A stretch of DNA of 12,533 bases from NCBI GenBank assembly GCA_947367725.1, contig CANBFZ010000019.1:1-12533 (forward strand), written 5' to 3'. The position numbers and the translations under genes are program-made. The DNA comes from an uncultured Eubacterium sp. (lineage in GTDB: Bacteria; Bacillota; Clostridia; Peptostreptococcales; Anaerovoracaceae). The notes below the pieces were generated by a model. The model was not told where the DNA came from. It was given only the letters and a program-made list of their open reading frames with translations, and ran no database searches. Positions 1-6,983 of this stretch are shown here, piece after piece. The number at the start of each line of letters is the position of its first letter. Positions within the stretch are counted from its first letter, which is position 1.

Positions 1-366
1 GAATTGATTTTCGGGTCGTTTCTTCTGGGTATTTACTCGTCCAGCGATGCGGTGGTTGCTGCAGGCATGCGCAGGTTGAAAATTATTGCGCCGACTTATG
101 CGCTGTGCGGCGCTATGGAAGTCATGGTTGGCGCGCTGCGAGGCATGGGATATTCTGTTATGCCGATGCTGGTTTCCCTAGTAGGGGTCTGCGGTCTGCG
201 GATTCTGTGGATTGTAACCATTTTTCAGATGCCGCAGTTTCATACGTTGGAAATGCTGTACATCACCTATCCGGTAACTTGGTTTGTGACGGTTGTGGCA
301 CATCTGGTGACCTTTCTTGTCATTCGAAAAAAGATGCGGGAAAAAGCGGTGGCGCGCCTGTTATAA
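1..366 (+). CDS. MATE family efflux transporter, C-terminal fragment (5' end outside window)
   Basis: The reading frame is open from base 1 and ends at TAA 364-366, giving 121 visible residues of a membrane protein. It contains about three hydrophobic segments separated by short basic or polar loops and ends in a basic cytoplasmic tail (RKKMREKAVARLL). The stretch CGAMEVMVGALRGMGYSVMP is the pattern I know from the last helices of MATE (multi-antimicrobial extrusion) proteins. Members of that family export drugs or metabolites in exchange for Na+ or H+. The substrate cannot be read from this fragment. The N-terminal three quarters lie upstream of the window, so the TTG at base 4 is an internal codon and not a start. 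A weak hairpin overlaps the stop codon, and the next gene has its own promoter, so this gene probably ends its transcription unit. Confidence 0.85.
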   Translation, partial: ELIFGSFLLGIYSSSDAVVAAGMRRLKIIAPTYALCGAMEVMVGALRGMGYSVMPMLVSLVGVCGLRILWIVTIFQMPQFHTLEMLYITYPVTWFVTVVAHLVTFLVIRKKMREKAVARLL

Positions 367-382
367 GGCCCTTTGCCTTTTT
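365..382 (+). terminator. Possible weak intrinsic terminator after the MATE gene
   Basis: The arms AAGGC (365-369) and GCCTT (375-379) can form a 5-bp hairpin with a 5-nt loop, followed by a short T run to 382. The stem is short and overlaps the TAA stop codon, so termination may be only partial. Confidence 0.4.
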
Positions 383-417
383 CCGTATTGATCTATAGAA
401 AAAACTAACCGAAATCT

Positions 418-441
418 AACGAAAACGTTGAAAAATCAACG
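418..441. promoter_or_regulatory. Nested inverted repeats abutting the -35 box (candidate operator)
   Basis: Positions 426-441 read CGTTGA-AAAA-TCAACG, a perfect inverted repeat with 6-bp arms. It overlaps a second one, AACG-aaaa-CGTT, at 418-429, so the CGTT half-site at 426-429 is shared. The right arm ends one base before the -35 hexamer that starts at 443. The position suits a transcription-factor binding site controlling the surface-protein gene. No T run follows, so it is not a terminator. The regulator is unknown. Confidence 0.45.
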
Positions 442-442
442 A

Positions 443-471
443 TTGACGAGGGTAAAAACCAGTGGTATAAT
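443..471 (+). promoter_or_regulatory. Sigma-A type promoter of the surface-protein gene
   Basis: The -35 box TTGACG (443-448) matches consensus at 5 of 6 bases. It is followed by a 17-bp spacer and a perfect -10 box TATAAT (466-471). The TGG just before the -10 box provides an extended -10 element. Transcription would start near 478, giving a leader of about 45 nt before the ATG at 523. This is the strongest promoter match in the window and suggests high expression unless it is repressed at the adjacent inverted repeats. Confidence 0.8.
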
Positions 472-507
472 ATGGATGAATGAAAATGAAGTTTGCAATA
501 TAATGCC

Positions 508-515
508 AAGGAGGG
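508..515 (+). promoter_or_regulatory. Ribosome binding site deciding the start of the surface-protein gene
   Basis: AAGGAGGG lies 7 nt upstream of the ATG at 523. This selects that ATG over the in-frame TTG at 493, which lies upstream of this site. The chosen start also gives a well-formed signal peptide. Confidence 0.85.
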
Positions 516-522
516 CGTGTTC

Positions 523-3500
523 ATGAGACACACAAAAGGAACGCCGTCTGTTAGAATAAAGAAGCTGACAGCGCTTGTTTTATCTGCAGCGGTTGCATTT
601 TCTGTGCCTGTAATGCATGCTTTCGCCGATGTGCAGGAAGCAGAGAACTTCCAAGAAGTTATGGTCGAAAGTGATGCCGGAGCAGAAAGACCGGCGCAGG
701 AACAGAATGCTGATAAAACAGCAGAAAACACAGAAACAGGGAACGAGGAGACCGCAGACGGCGCAAATGCCGACGAAGTAGTTTCGCAGGATGGTGATGA
801 AACAGATACGGCATCAGGTGCTGCGCAGGGTACCGACCCATCAGCAGACGATTCATCTGCGGAGACAGATGCGGAAGAACCTGCGGCGGTTGTAGCTTCC
901 ATTGGACAACATACATATTCGAGTCTGCGGGAAGCAGTGGCGGCAGCACAGGCAGGTGACAGAGTCTGTCTGCATCAGGACGCTGTAGAGTCGGTCATGA
1001 TAAAAAAAGACATGACCCTTGATTTGCAGGGACACAGTGTGACTGGCAGTAGCAGTTATGCAATTTGTGTCAACGGTGCAACAGCAGTCATTGTCAATGG
1101 TGCGCTGAAAGATACGACAGCGAAAAACGGTGCGGGTCTTTATGCCTATCATGCAGATGTAACCATGCAGAACGTTGTAATTTCCGGAAATACAGCGACG
1201 GGCGGTTATGGCGGTGGAATTTATGCTGCAGGCAGCAATCTGACCATGGAGGACTGTACCGTGTCAGATAACGTAAGTGCCTACTATGGCAGCGGAATTT
1301 CTCTGGGATCAGAAAGCCGTCTGGAAGGTTCCAATTTGAAAATTGCGCGAAACGTATTTACACGCAACGATTCTTACGCATGCGGCGGTGGAATTTATGC
1401 CGCAGATGCGGATAGTTCGATTCTTTTGAAAGATTCTGTATTGACGCAGAATGAGGCTTGTAACGGTGGTGGGATTTATTCTTATGGAGCAGTAACACTG
1501 CAAAACTGTACCCTGTCAGAAAACAAAGCGGAATATGCAGGCGGCGGAATTTACAGTGAAGGCAGTTACGGTGGTACAGGCGTGATTATGACTGGTGGAA
1601 CCCTCGAAAATAATCGGGCAGAGGGGAATGGCGGCGGTCTGTATATGACGAGTACAGGGCTCACAATGCGCGATGCAGCAGTGACCGGAAATTATGCTCG
1701 AAATACGGGCGGCGGTCTTTATCTGAGTCCGGATGCCGATACAGCAGTGACGAATACCCGCTTTACCGGCAATTCTGGCGAGACTGGATCAGCTGTGTCG
1801 TCCAGAGGCAGTTCCAATCGAGAAGGAGATCCGACCCAATTTGAGAACTGTACCTTTGTGCAGAATACTGCATCGGAAGACGGCAGCATTTTTTCCGGCG
1901 GTACAAAAAATCGAATGAAAAATTGCAGATTTACAGAAAACACCAGTGATGGCGTGATTGTAGATTATTATGGGATGAGAAGCGAGCTGTTGATGGAATC
2001 CTGTCTGTTGGAGAAAAATCGTTCGGCATTCGCTACGGTATGTAATGGCTGCAGCAGCGCCGCAAACGGTGTTGAACTGCGGGATACTGTGATTCGGCAG
2101 AATACGGCGACTGCTTCTGACCCAACCGCGACCGGTGGGATTGCAGCAACAGACAGCGGTTATCTGCGTATGACATCCGGCGCTGTTTATGACAATATCA
2201 GTATGGCGGATACCGGTGCTAACGATTTATATTTATCTGCCAGAAGTAAAGTAACGGTGCTGAAAGCAGTAGATATGCAGGACGGTGTGCAGGATTTTTC
2301 CGGCTATACCTGGCACGATGATGTGAACGATATCAACGAAAAAGATGCATTGACTTCCGACGAAAATAGCAGTCGGTACTTTTCGGTAGGTCGGTATGAC
2401 GACAGAGTCATTGCACAAGTCGGCGAAGCGACTTTTACCAGTCTGCAGGCGGCGCTGGAAGCAGCGAAGACAGGAGATACGATTGTCATTGTTGCGGCAC
2501 AGACGGACGGAAACAGCAATGTGACGGTAAAGCCGGCAGAGATTACGAAAGCTGTTACCATTGATCTGAATGGTCATACGATGTGGGTCAGAGGCGGCAG
2601 CGGACTTTGTGCGACAGACGGTATGCTGCGACTTTGCGGCAATGGAACCGTTTTGGGGACCGTACGTGTGAATGGACAGGGTCGTGTTGAGATTGCGGAT
2701 CATGTTACGGTAGAGCATTTGGTCGTTAACGGCAAAGATGCCTGCCTGAATATGGAGTCTGAAACAGTACATTTGACCTTTGGCGCAGGGAAAAGCGTGG
2801 AACTGGGCGAACATTTTACTGCCCAGAAGATCGAGGTCACCTTGGCGGATCAGGTGCTGGCACAACTCAACAGTGCAGACTTTTTAAAAGAAAATATTAC
2901 ACTGTTTACCGGTTGTACGGAGGAAGATATCGTAACCAAGATTACGGTAAAGGGGATTCGAAATCCTCTGGTACAGATTGTTTTGAAAGATGGCAAGGTG
3001 CAGATTGAGAAGAAAGCGCTGCAGGGCATTTTCTTGGATGGGAAGGCAGGAAAAGACAGTGCAGACGGTCTTTCCAAGGAAACGCCTGTAAGGTCTTTTG
3101 CAAAAGCAAAAGCGCTGCTTGCTGAACATCCTGCGCTGGATACTATTTATATCATGGGCACAGTGACCGTGCGAGGTGAGGACACCTGGAGCCTTGCGGG
3201 CGGCAAAGTGATGCGCTATCCGGAATATGCTGGCACGCTGATTTCGGCAGACAGCGGCAGTGCACTCCATCTGGAACACATCATCATTGACGGCGCGTCT
3301 TCTTATAAAGTGACAGGCGTGAAATCTTTAATCAGCGTGCGGGGGAGTCTGGAAATCGGTACAGGTGCAGTATTGCAGAATAATGATGTTTCAAGTGCTT
3401 CCGGTGCAGCAGCTAGGGGTGGAGCAGTCCTGTGTGACGGGCTTCTTTCCATGAACGGCGGTGTCATTCGAAATTGCGGCGCTGTGCATGGCGGCGGCGT

Positions 3501-5046
3501 ATTCCTTTACGGCAGCGGTCTATTTACGATGCAAGACGGTGTGCTGGAGGAAAACGTTGCAAAGAGTATCCGTGAAAAAGGTCAGGGCGGTGCGGTGATG
3601 ATTACCCATAATGCCAAAATGGTGATGGATGGCGGCGTACTGCGCGGCAATCGGTCAGAAAAAGGAAGCGGCGGTGCGATTTCGGTCGGTGGACTTGCAG
3701 AGAAAGCGGCTTGTCCTAAGCTGGAAATAAATGGCGGCTGTATTGAGAAGAACGATGCTTATACTTGCGGCGGCGGGATTTATGTAGAATGCAACAGTGT
3801 CGCGGTCATCAATGCGCAGGGGAAGCGTGGAAATCTAATTCAGATTAGAAAGAATGCATGTCACGGCAAAGGCGGTGGCGGCTGGTTCGGCGGTGGTGGA
3901 ATCTACGTCAACGGCGGACTTAACAGACATCCGGTATTTAGAGAAAATGGAAAATTGTATCTATATAATGCTGCAGTATATGGAAATACTGCCCAGGGCT
4001 GTGAGGGCGAATACGGCGCTGGATTTGCAGGATGCGGTACATCAGATACGCGTTTTTACCTGACGGACGGTGGCGTATTTTATGGAAATTACGGAAGTGG
4101 TGGCAACCGATCTGATATCCTTTGCTCCAATATCGACCACGATTCAGGCGTACCTGGACTTGGCACATCGCCAAAGAATGATATTTCACCATACATGCTT
4201 GGCGGCGGTGCGTATCACTGGAGGGACGATAACGACACAGAAGTATCTTTAAACAGTGTGCAGAAGAGTGGCGTGCATTCGCTGCATACCAATTTGACAA
4301 CAGAGGATCAGGAAATTGAAACAGCAATGTCGCTGGCAGGTGTTTTCATTACAGAAAATACTTCTGACAGACGAGGCGGCGGCATCGGCAGCAATGGAGA
4401 TGTGATCATCGGCAGACCAGATGACGAGAAGGAGCTTTGCGCAATTCGGGCAAAGAAGGTCTGGGAAGACGAAGATGATGCGAAGCAGCTGCGGCCGACA
4501 GTGCTGAAAATCTGGCTGGTGAGAAATGGAGAAAAAGTCACATTCCAGTACATGCGACCTGACGAAAACGGGGTATGGCAGGAAGTCGTCTTTGATCGGC
4601 AGCCAGTAGCGGATGAAGCAGGAACGTCATATACCTACACCGTTTTTGAAGATCGGGAAGGGTTAGACTCTCATTACGTCAGCAGTGTAGAGAAAGTGGA
4701 CGGCGTATGGGTGATTACGAATACGTATGAAGAGAAACCGCCGAAGACGCCGGTCATTCCAAATCCTCCTGAGCCGGAAGAACCGCCGACAGATATTGAA
4801 GAGCCTGACGTTCCGCTGGGCCCGGGTCCGGAACCAGAGGAACCGCCAATTGATATCGATGAGCCGGATGTGCCGCTTGGACCGGGACCTGGTACGGATG
4901 CGCCGATACCGACGCCGGACGATGAGGGCGATCCGAATCAGCCGCCGACGGGTGATACCGCACCGATTCTGGCATTGCTGGGGCTGATGGTGCTTTCTGC
5001 AGTTGGCATAGCTTGCACGGCAGGCAGACTTAAAAAGAGACAATAA
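523..5046 (+). CDS. Large sortase-anchored beta-helix surface protein with Cna_B-like domain (1507 aa)
   Basis: This is a predicted cell-wall adhesin or scaffold; no enzymatic motif is recognised. Order of parts: signal peptide, residues 1-35 (basic N-terminus, hydrophobic core, AFA cleavage site); acidic Ala/Glu/Asp-rich linker, about 36-120; first VVASIGQHTYSSL module at 123 followed by right-handed beta-helix rungs with repeated GGGIY and N-C-T/R turns; a second such module at 629 (VIAQVGEATFTSL); a module at about 833-880 with FLDGKAGKDSADG, then more Gly-rich rungs; a Cna_B-like domain at about 1307-1404 (AKKVWED to NTYEE, where a Lys-Asn isopeptide bond is usual); a Pro-rich stalk with a duplicated 20-residue unit; then QPPTG at 1473-1477, a hydrophobic helix and a KKRQ tail. 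This is a sortase signal in which Q replaces the usual L. The protein has 26 cysteines before the anchor, which is many for a secreted protein. No sortase gene is in view. The exact ligand is unknown. Confidence 0.88.
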   Translation: MRHTKGTPSVRIKKLTALVLSAAVAFSVPVMHAFADVQEAENFQEVMVESDAGAERPAQEQNADKTAENTETGNEETADGANADEVVSQDGDETDTASGAAQGTDPSADDSSAETDAEEPAAVVASIGQHTYSSLREAVAAAQAGDRVCLHQDAVESVMIKKDMTLDLQGHSVTGSSSYAICVNGATAVIVNGALKDTTAKNGAGLYAYHADVTMQNVVISGNTATGGYGGGIYAAGSNLTMEDCTVSDNVSAYYGSGISLGSESRLEGSNLKIARNVFTRNDSYACGGGIYAADADSSILLKDSVLTQNEACNGGGIYSYGAVTLQNCTLSENKAEYAGGGIYSEGSYGGTGVIMTGGTLENNRAEGNGGGLYMTSTGLTMRDAAVTGNYARNTGGGLYLSPDADTAVTNTRFTGNSGETGSAVSSRGSSNREGDPTQFENCTFVQNTASEDGSIFSGGTKNRMKNCRFTENTSDGVIVDYYGMRSELLMESCLLEKNRSAFATVCNGCSSAANGVELRDTVIRQNTATASDPTATGGIAATDSGYLRMTSGAVYDNISMADTGANDLYLSARSKVTVLKAVDMQDGVQDFSGYTWHDDVNDINEKDALTSDENSSRYFSVGRYDDRVIAQVGEATFTSLQAALEAAKTGDTIVIVAAQTDGNSNVTVKPAEITKAVTIDLNGHTMWVRGGSGLCATDGMLRLCGNGTVLGTVRVNGQGRVEIADHVTVEHLVVNGKDACLNMESETVHLTFGAGKSVELGEHFTAQKIEVTLADQVLAQLNSADFLKENITLFTGCTEEDIVTKITVKGIRNPLVQIVLKDGKVQIEKKALQGIFLDGKAGKDSADGLSKETPVRSFAKAKALLAEHPALDTIYIMGTVTVRGEDTWSLAGGKVMRYPEYAGTLISADSGSALHLEHIIIDGASSYKVTGVKSLISVRGSLEIGTGAVLQNNDVSSASGAAARGGAVLCDGLLSMNGGVIRNCGAVHGGGVFLYGSGLFTMQDGVLEENVAKSIREKGQGGAVMITHNAKMVMDGGVLRGNRSEKGSGGAISVGGLAEKAACPKLEINGGCIEKNDAYTCGGGIYVECNSVAVINAQGKRGNLIQIRKNACHGKGGGGWFGGGGIYVNGGLNRHPVFRENGKLYLYNAAVYGNTAQGCEGEYGAGFAGCGTSDTRFYLTDGGVFYGNYGSGGNRSDILCSNIDHDSGVPGLGTSPKNDISPYMLGGGAYHWRDDNDTEVSLNSVQKSGVHSLHTNLTTEDQEIETAMSLAGVFITENTSDRRGGGIGSNGDVIIGRPDDEKELCAIRAKKVWEDEDDAKQLRPTVLKIWLVRNGEKVTFQYMRPDENGVWQEVVFDRQPVADEAGTSYTYTVFEDREGLDSHYVSSVEKVDGVWVITNTYEEKPPKTPVIPNPPEPEEPPTDIEEPDVPLGPGPEPEEPPIDIDEPDVPLGPGPGTDAPIPTPDDEGDPNQPPTGDTAPILALLGLMVLSAVGIACTAGRLKKRQ
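4768..4887 (+). repeat. In-gene tandem repeat, two 60-bp units encoding the Pro-rich stalk
   Basis: Residues 1416-1435 and 1436-1455 of the surface protein form two adjacent 20-residue units beginning PEPEEPP and ending DVPLGPG. They are identical at 18 of 20 positions (T/I and E/D differ). The units fall between the Cna_B-like domain and the sorting signal, where a wall-spanning stalk is expected. Codons differ between units, so the duplication is not very recent. Confidence 0.8.
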
Positions 5047-5058
5047 ATACAGAAGGAG

Positions 5059-5090
5059 AAGGAGCGATGTAGAATGCACTGCTCCTTTTT
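5059..5090 (+). terminator. Intrinsic terminator after the surface-protein gene
   Basis: AAGGAGC (5059-5065) pairs with GCTCCTT (5081-5087) around a 15-nt loop, and a T tract runs to 5090. It begins 12 bases after the TAA stop. The stem could extend a few more pairs using the purine run upstream and the T tract. Confidence 0.8.
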
Positions 5091-5139
5091 CTATTATGTC
5101 TGTACACCGAAAGACAAAATACAAAAAAAGAACATTTCC

Positions 5140-5168
5140 TTGCATGCAGGAAGTGGCTATGGTAAAAT
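5140..5168 (+). promoter_or_regulatory. Promoter of the alanine symporter gene
   Basis: The -35-like TTGCAT (5140-5145), a 17-bp spacer and the -10 box TAAAAT (5163-5168, 5 of 6 consensus) are present, with TGG just before the -10 box forming an extended -10. The weak -35 is compensated by this extension. The -35 lies inside a near-palindrome (TTCC, TGCATGCA, GGAA at 5136-5152) that could be an operator. The predicted leader is about 65 nt. Confidence 0.6.
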
Positions 5169-5241
5169 AATTTGGTGCGTTAAGCATGATAACGTTAGGA
5201 ACATGCATATGTTTGAAAAGAATGCAGAAAGGAGAATTCGT

Positions 5242-6648
5242 ATGGAAGGCATGATGAAATCGCTGATTGCAATTTCCGACGCTGTTGACGGATGGATGTA
5301 CAGTAATCTGCTTTTTTGGGCGTTGATTGCTGCAGGCTTGTTTTTCACAGTTAGAACAGGTTTTGTCCAGATTCGTCTGTTTCCCGAAGGCATTCGGGTT
5401 TTAACAGAAAAGAGTCATGATGGAGGGATTTCCTCTTTTCAGGCATTGATGATCGCTACGGCGTCTCGCGTGGGAACAGGAAATATTGCAGGCATTGCGA
5501 CGGCCATTGTTTCGGGTGGTCCGGGCGCCGTGTTTTGGATGTGGATTATGGCAGTGGTTGGTGCCGCCTCTGCTTTCATTGAATCGACACTGGCACAGAT
5601 TTATAAAGAAAAAGATGGAGAAATTTTTAAAGGCGGTCCTGCCTACTACATCGAGCGGGCGATGCACGCCAGATGGCTGGGGGTTATTTTTGCGATTCTG
5701 CTGATTTTGACCTTTGCTTTTGGTTTCAATGGTCTGCAGGCGTATAATATTGCATCGTCGCTGGAACATTATGTGGGAGATGGATATGAAACAGCAGCGC
5801 TGATTGCAGGGCTTGTGCTGGCGGTCATTTCTGCCGTACTGTTTTTTGGAGGCGCCCAGAAAATTAGTCTGGTGTCATCCGTACTGGTGCCGATTATGGC
5901 GTCGGTGTACATTTTAATTGGTATCATAATTACACTGGCCCACATCGGTGATTTGCCGATGATTTTTGGCATGATCTTCGAAGAAGCGTTTGACTTTCAG
6001 GCCATTTTCGGCGGATTCGCGGGTTCTTGTATGGTATGGGGCGTAAAGCGGGGGCTTTTCAGCAACGAAGCGGGCATGGGTTCTGCACCCAATGCAGCGG
6101 CAGCAGCGGACGTAAGTCATCCTGTCAAGCAGGGATTGGTGCAGGTCATTTCTGTATTTATTGATACGATTTTGATTTGCTCGACGACGGTATTTATCGT
6201 ACTTTGTACAGGCAAATATACAGTTGGCGGGGATTTAAACGGTATTCCGCTGGTGCAGCAGTCTGTGAAATCCATGTTTGGAGAGGCAGGCGTCGGGATT
6301 ATTACCGTGTCAGTTGCGTTGTTTGCGTTTACGTCTTTAATTGGAAACTATTTTTATGCGGAAGCCAATATTAAGTTTATCAGTGAGAACAAAGTATTTA
6401 TGGCTGTGTTCCGGCTTTTGGCAGTTGCGATGGTTTTTGTCGGCGCAAATTCCAATCTGCAGCTGGCATGGAATCTGGCGGATATTCTCATGGGCGGTAT
6501 GGCGATGGTCAATATCCTTGCGATGTTCTGCCTGGGTGGTATTGCAGTGCGTGCCATGAACGACTACATCGAACAGAAAAAAGAAGGAAAAAATCCGGTG
6601 TTCAAAGCATCCTCTATTGGACTTGACAACACGGATCTTTGGAAATAA
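5242..6648 (+). CDS. Sodium:alanine (or glycine) symporter, AGCS family (468 aa)
   Basis: This integral membrane protein imports alanine or glycine together with Na+ (some relatives use H+). The family is recognised from GTGNIAGIATAI near residue 78, the AGCS signature SGGPGAVFWMW right after it, GLFSNEAGMGSAPNAAAAA in the middle, and SLIGNYFYAEAN near the C-terminus. Around ten or eleven hydrophobic segments cover the length, and 468 residues is normal for the family. The start at 5242 is set by AAAGGAG (5228-5234) placed 7 nt upstream. The frame stays open to an ATG at 5074, but that extension overlaps the previous gene's terminator and includes the promoter, so it is rejected. The gene has its own promoter and a strong terminator, so it looks monocistronic. 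Substrate choice between Ala, Gly and D-Ala cannot be decided from sequence. Confidence 0.95.
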   Translation: MEGMMKSLIAISDAVDGWMYSNLLFWALIAAGLFFTVRTGFVQIRLFPEGIRVLTEKSHDGGISSFQALMIATASRVGTGNIAGIATAIVSGGPGAVFWMWIMAVVGAASAFIESTLAQIYKEKDGEIFKGGPAYYIERAMHARWLGVIFAILLILTFAFGFNGLQAYNIASSLEHYVGDGYETAALIAGLVLAVISAVLFFGGAQKISLVSSVLVPIMASVYILIGIIITLAHIGDLPMIFGMIFEEAFDFQAIFGGFAGSCMVWGVKRGLFSNEAGMGSAPNAAAAADVSHPVKQGLVQVISVFIDTILICSTTVFIVLCTGKYTVGGDLNGIPLVQQSVKSMFGEAGVGIITVSVALFAFTSLIGNYFYAEANIKFISENKVFMAVFRLLAVAMVFVGANSNLQLAWNLADILMGGMAMVNILAMFCLGGIAVRAMNDYIEQKKEGKNPVFKASSIGLDNTDLWK

Positions 6649-6662
6649 GCATTTCGACAAGG

Positions 6663-6708
6663 GAATGTCTGCATGAATCGTTGCGTTTGCAGACATTCTT
6701 TTCTTTTT
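6663..6708 (+). terminator. Strong intrinsic terminator after the alanine symporter gene
   Basis: The arms GAATGTCTGCA (6663-6673) and TGCAGACATTC (6688-6698) are perfectly complementary over 11 bp with a 14-nt loop. They are followed directly by TTTTCTTTTT (6699-6708). The hairpin starts 15 bases after the stop codon. Confidence 0.9.
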
Positions 6709-6717
6709 GAAATAGCA

Positions 6718-6805
6718 AATAAGAAAAGTGTGCATGACGGAGCGAAAGCTCCTATGCACACATGTCGCCCGCTTTGGGCAGGCGCTTCGCAAGGTGCTTT
6801 TCTTG
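6718..6805. repeat. Structured 88-bp repeat, copy 1
   Basis: This unit matches 6843-6930 at all but one of 88 positions. It can fold as a closed multi-branch structure. The outer stem is AAGAAAAG (6721-6728) with CTTTTCTT (6797-6804). Hairpin 1 pairs GTGTGCAT (6728-6735) with ATGCACAC (6754-6761) and is topped by GGAGC-GAAA-GCTCC (6739-6752), a GNRA-type loop. Hairpin 2 is GCCCG-CTT-TGGGC (6767-6779). Hairpin 3 pairs GCGCTT (6782-6787) with AGGTGC (6792-6797) with wobble pairs; its last base competes with the outer stem. It could be a REP- or MITE-like genomic repeat or a small structured RNA. I do not recognise it as a named family. Confidence 0.85.
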
Positions 6806-6812
6806 ATATTCC

Positions 6813-6837
6813 GGAAATATCGAAAATCGATATTTCC
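6813..6837. repeat. Hairpin-forming inverted repeat between the two structured copies
   Basis: GGAAATATCGA (6813-6823) and TCGATATTTCC (6827-6837) are perfect 11-bp arms around AAA. It fills most of the 37-bp gap between the 88-bp copies. The neighbouring ATATTCC (6806-6812) gives a further, competing pairing. No T tract follows, so a terminator is unlikely. A protein-binding site or recombination junction is possible. Confidence 0.75.
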
Positions 6838-6842
6838 TACAT

Positions 6843-6930
6843 AATAAGAAAAGTGTGCATGACGGAGCGAAAGCTCCTATGCACACATGTCGCCCGCTTC
6901 GGGCAGGCGCTTCGCAAGGTGCTTTTCTTG
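6843..6930. repeat. Structured 88-bp repeat, copy 2
   Basis: This is the direct repeat of 6718-6805 at a 125-bp period, with one substitution: C at 6900 where copy 1 has T at 6775. The change turns a G-U pair at the top of hairpin 2 into G-C, so the stem is kept. The outer stem here is 6846-6853 with 6922-6929. The copy ends 24 bp before the -35 region of the downstream operon, so it should not be part of that operon's transcript. Confidence 0.85.
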
Positions 6931-6954
6931 CCTAGGTTTTGTGCGTGGGGTGTC

Positions 6955-6983
6955 TTGCATTTGTGTGTCTGCGGCGCTATAAT
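6955..6983 (+). promoter_or_regulatory. Promoter of the permease-thiamine salvage operon
   Basis: A perfect -10 box TATAAT (6978-6983) is preceded at 17 bp by TTGCAT (6955-6960), a weak -35 with the same sequence as in the alanine symporter promoter. Transcription would start near 6990, leaving about 33 nt before the first start codon. That is too short for a TPP riboswitch. Confidence 0.65.

Noticed and set aside
2233..2865. 210-codon open frame on the minus strand
   Set aside because: It is antisense to the surface-protein gene, shows no family motif and its composition is that of a reversed coding strand. Other long minus-strand frames in the gene were rejected for the same reason.
5074..5241. 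N-terminal extension of the alanine symporter frame
   Set aside because: It starts inside the terminator of the previous gene and includes the promoter. The start at 5242 has a proper ribosome binding site and gives the family's usual N-terminus.
6718..6930. CRISPR array
   Set aside because: There are only two copies, 88 bp each, with a palindromic 37-bp spacer and no cas genes; this does not fit CRISPR repeat or spacer sizes.
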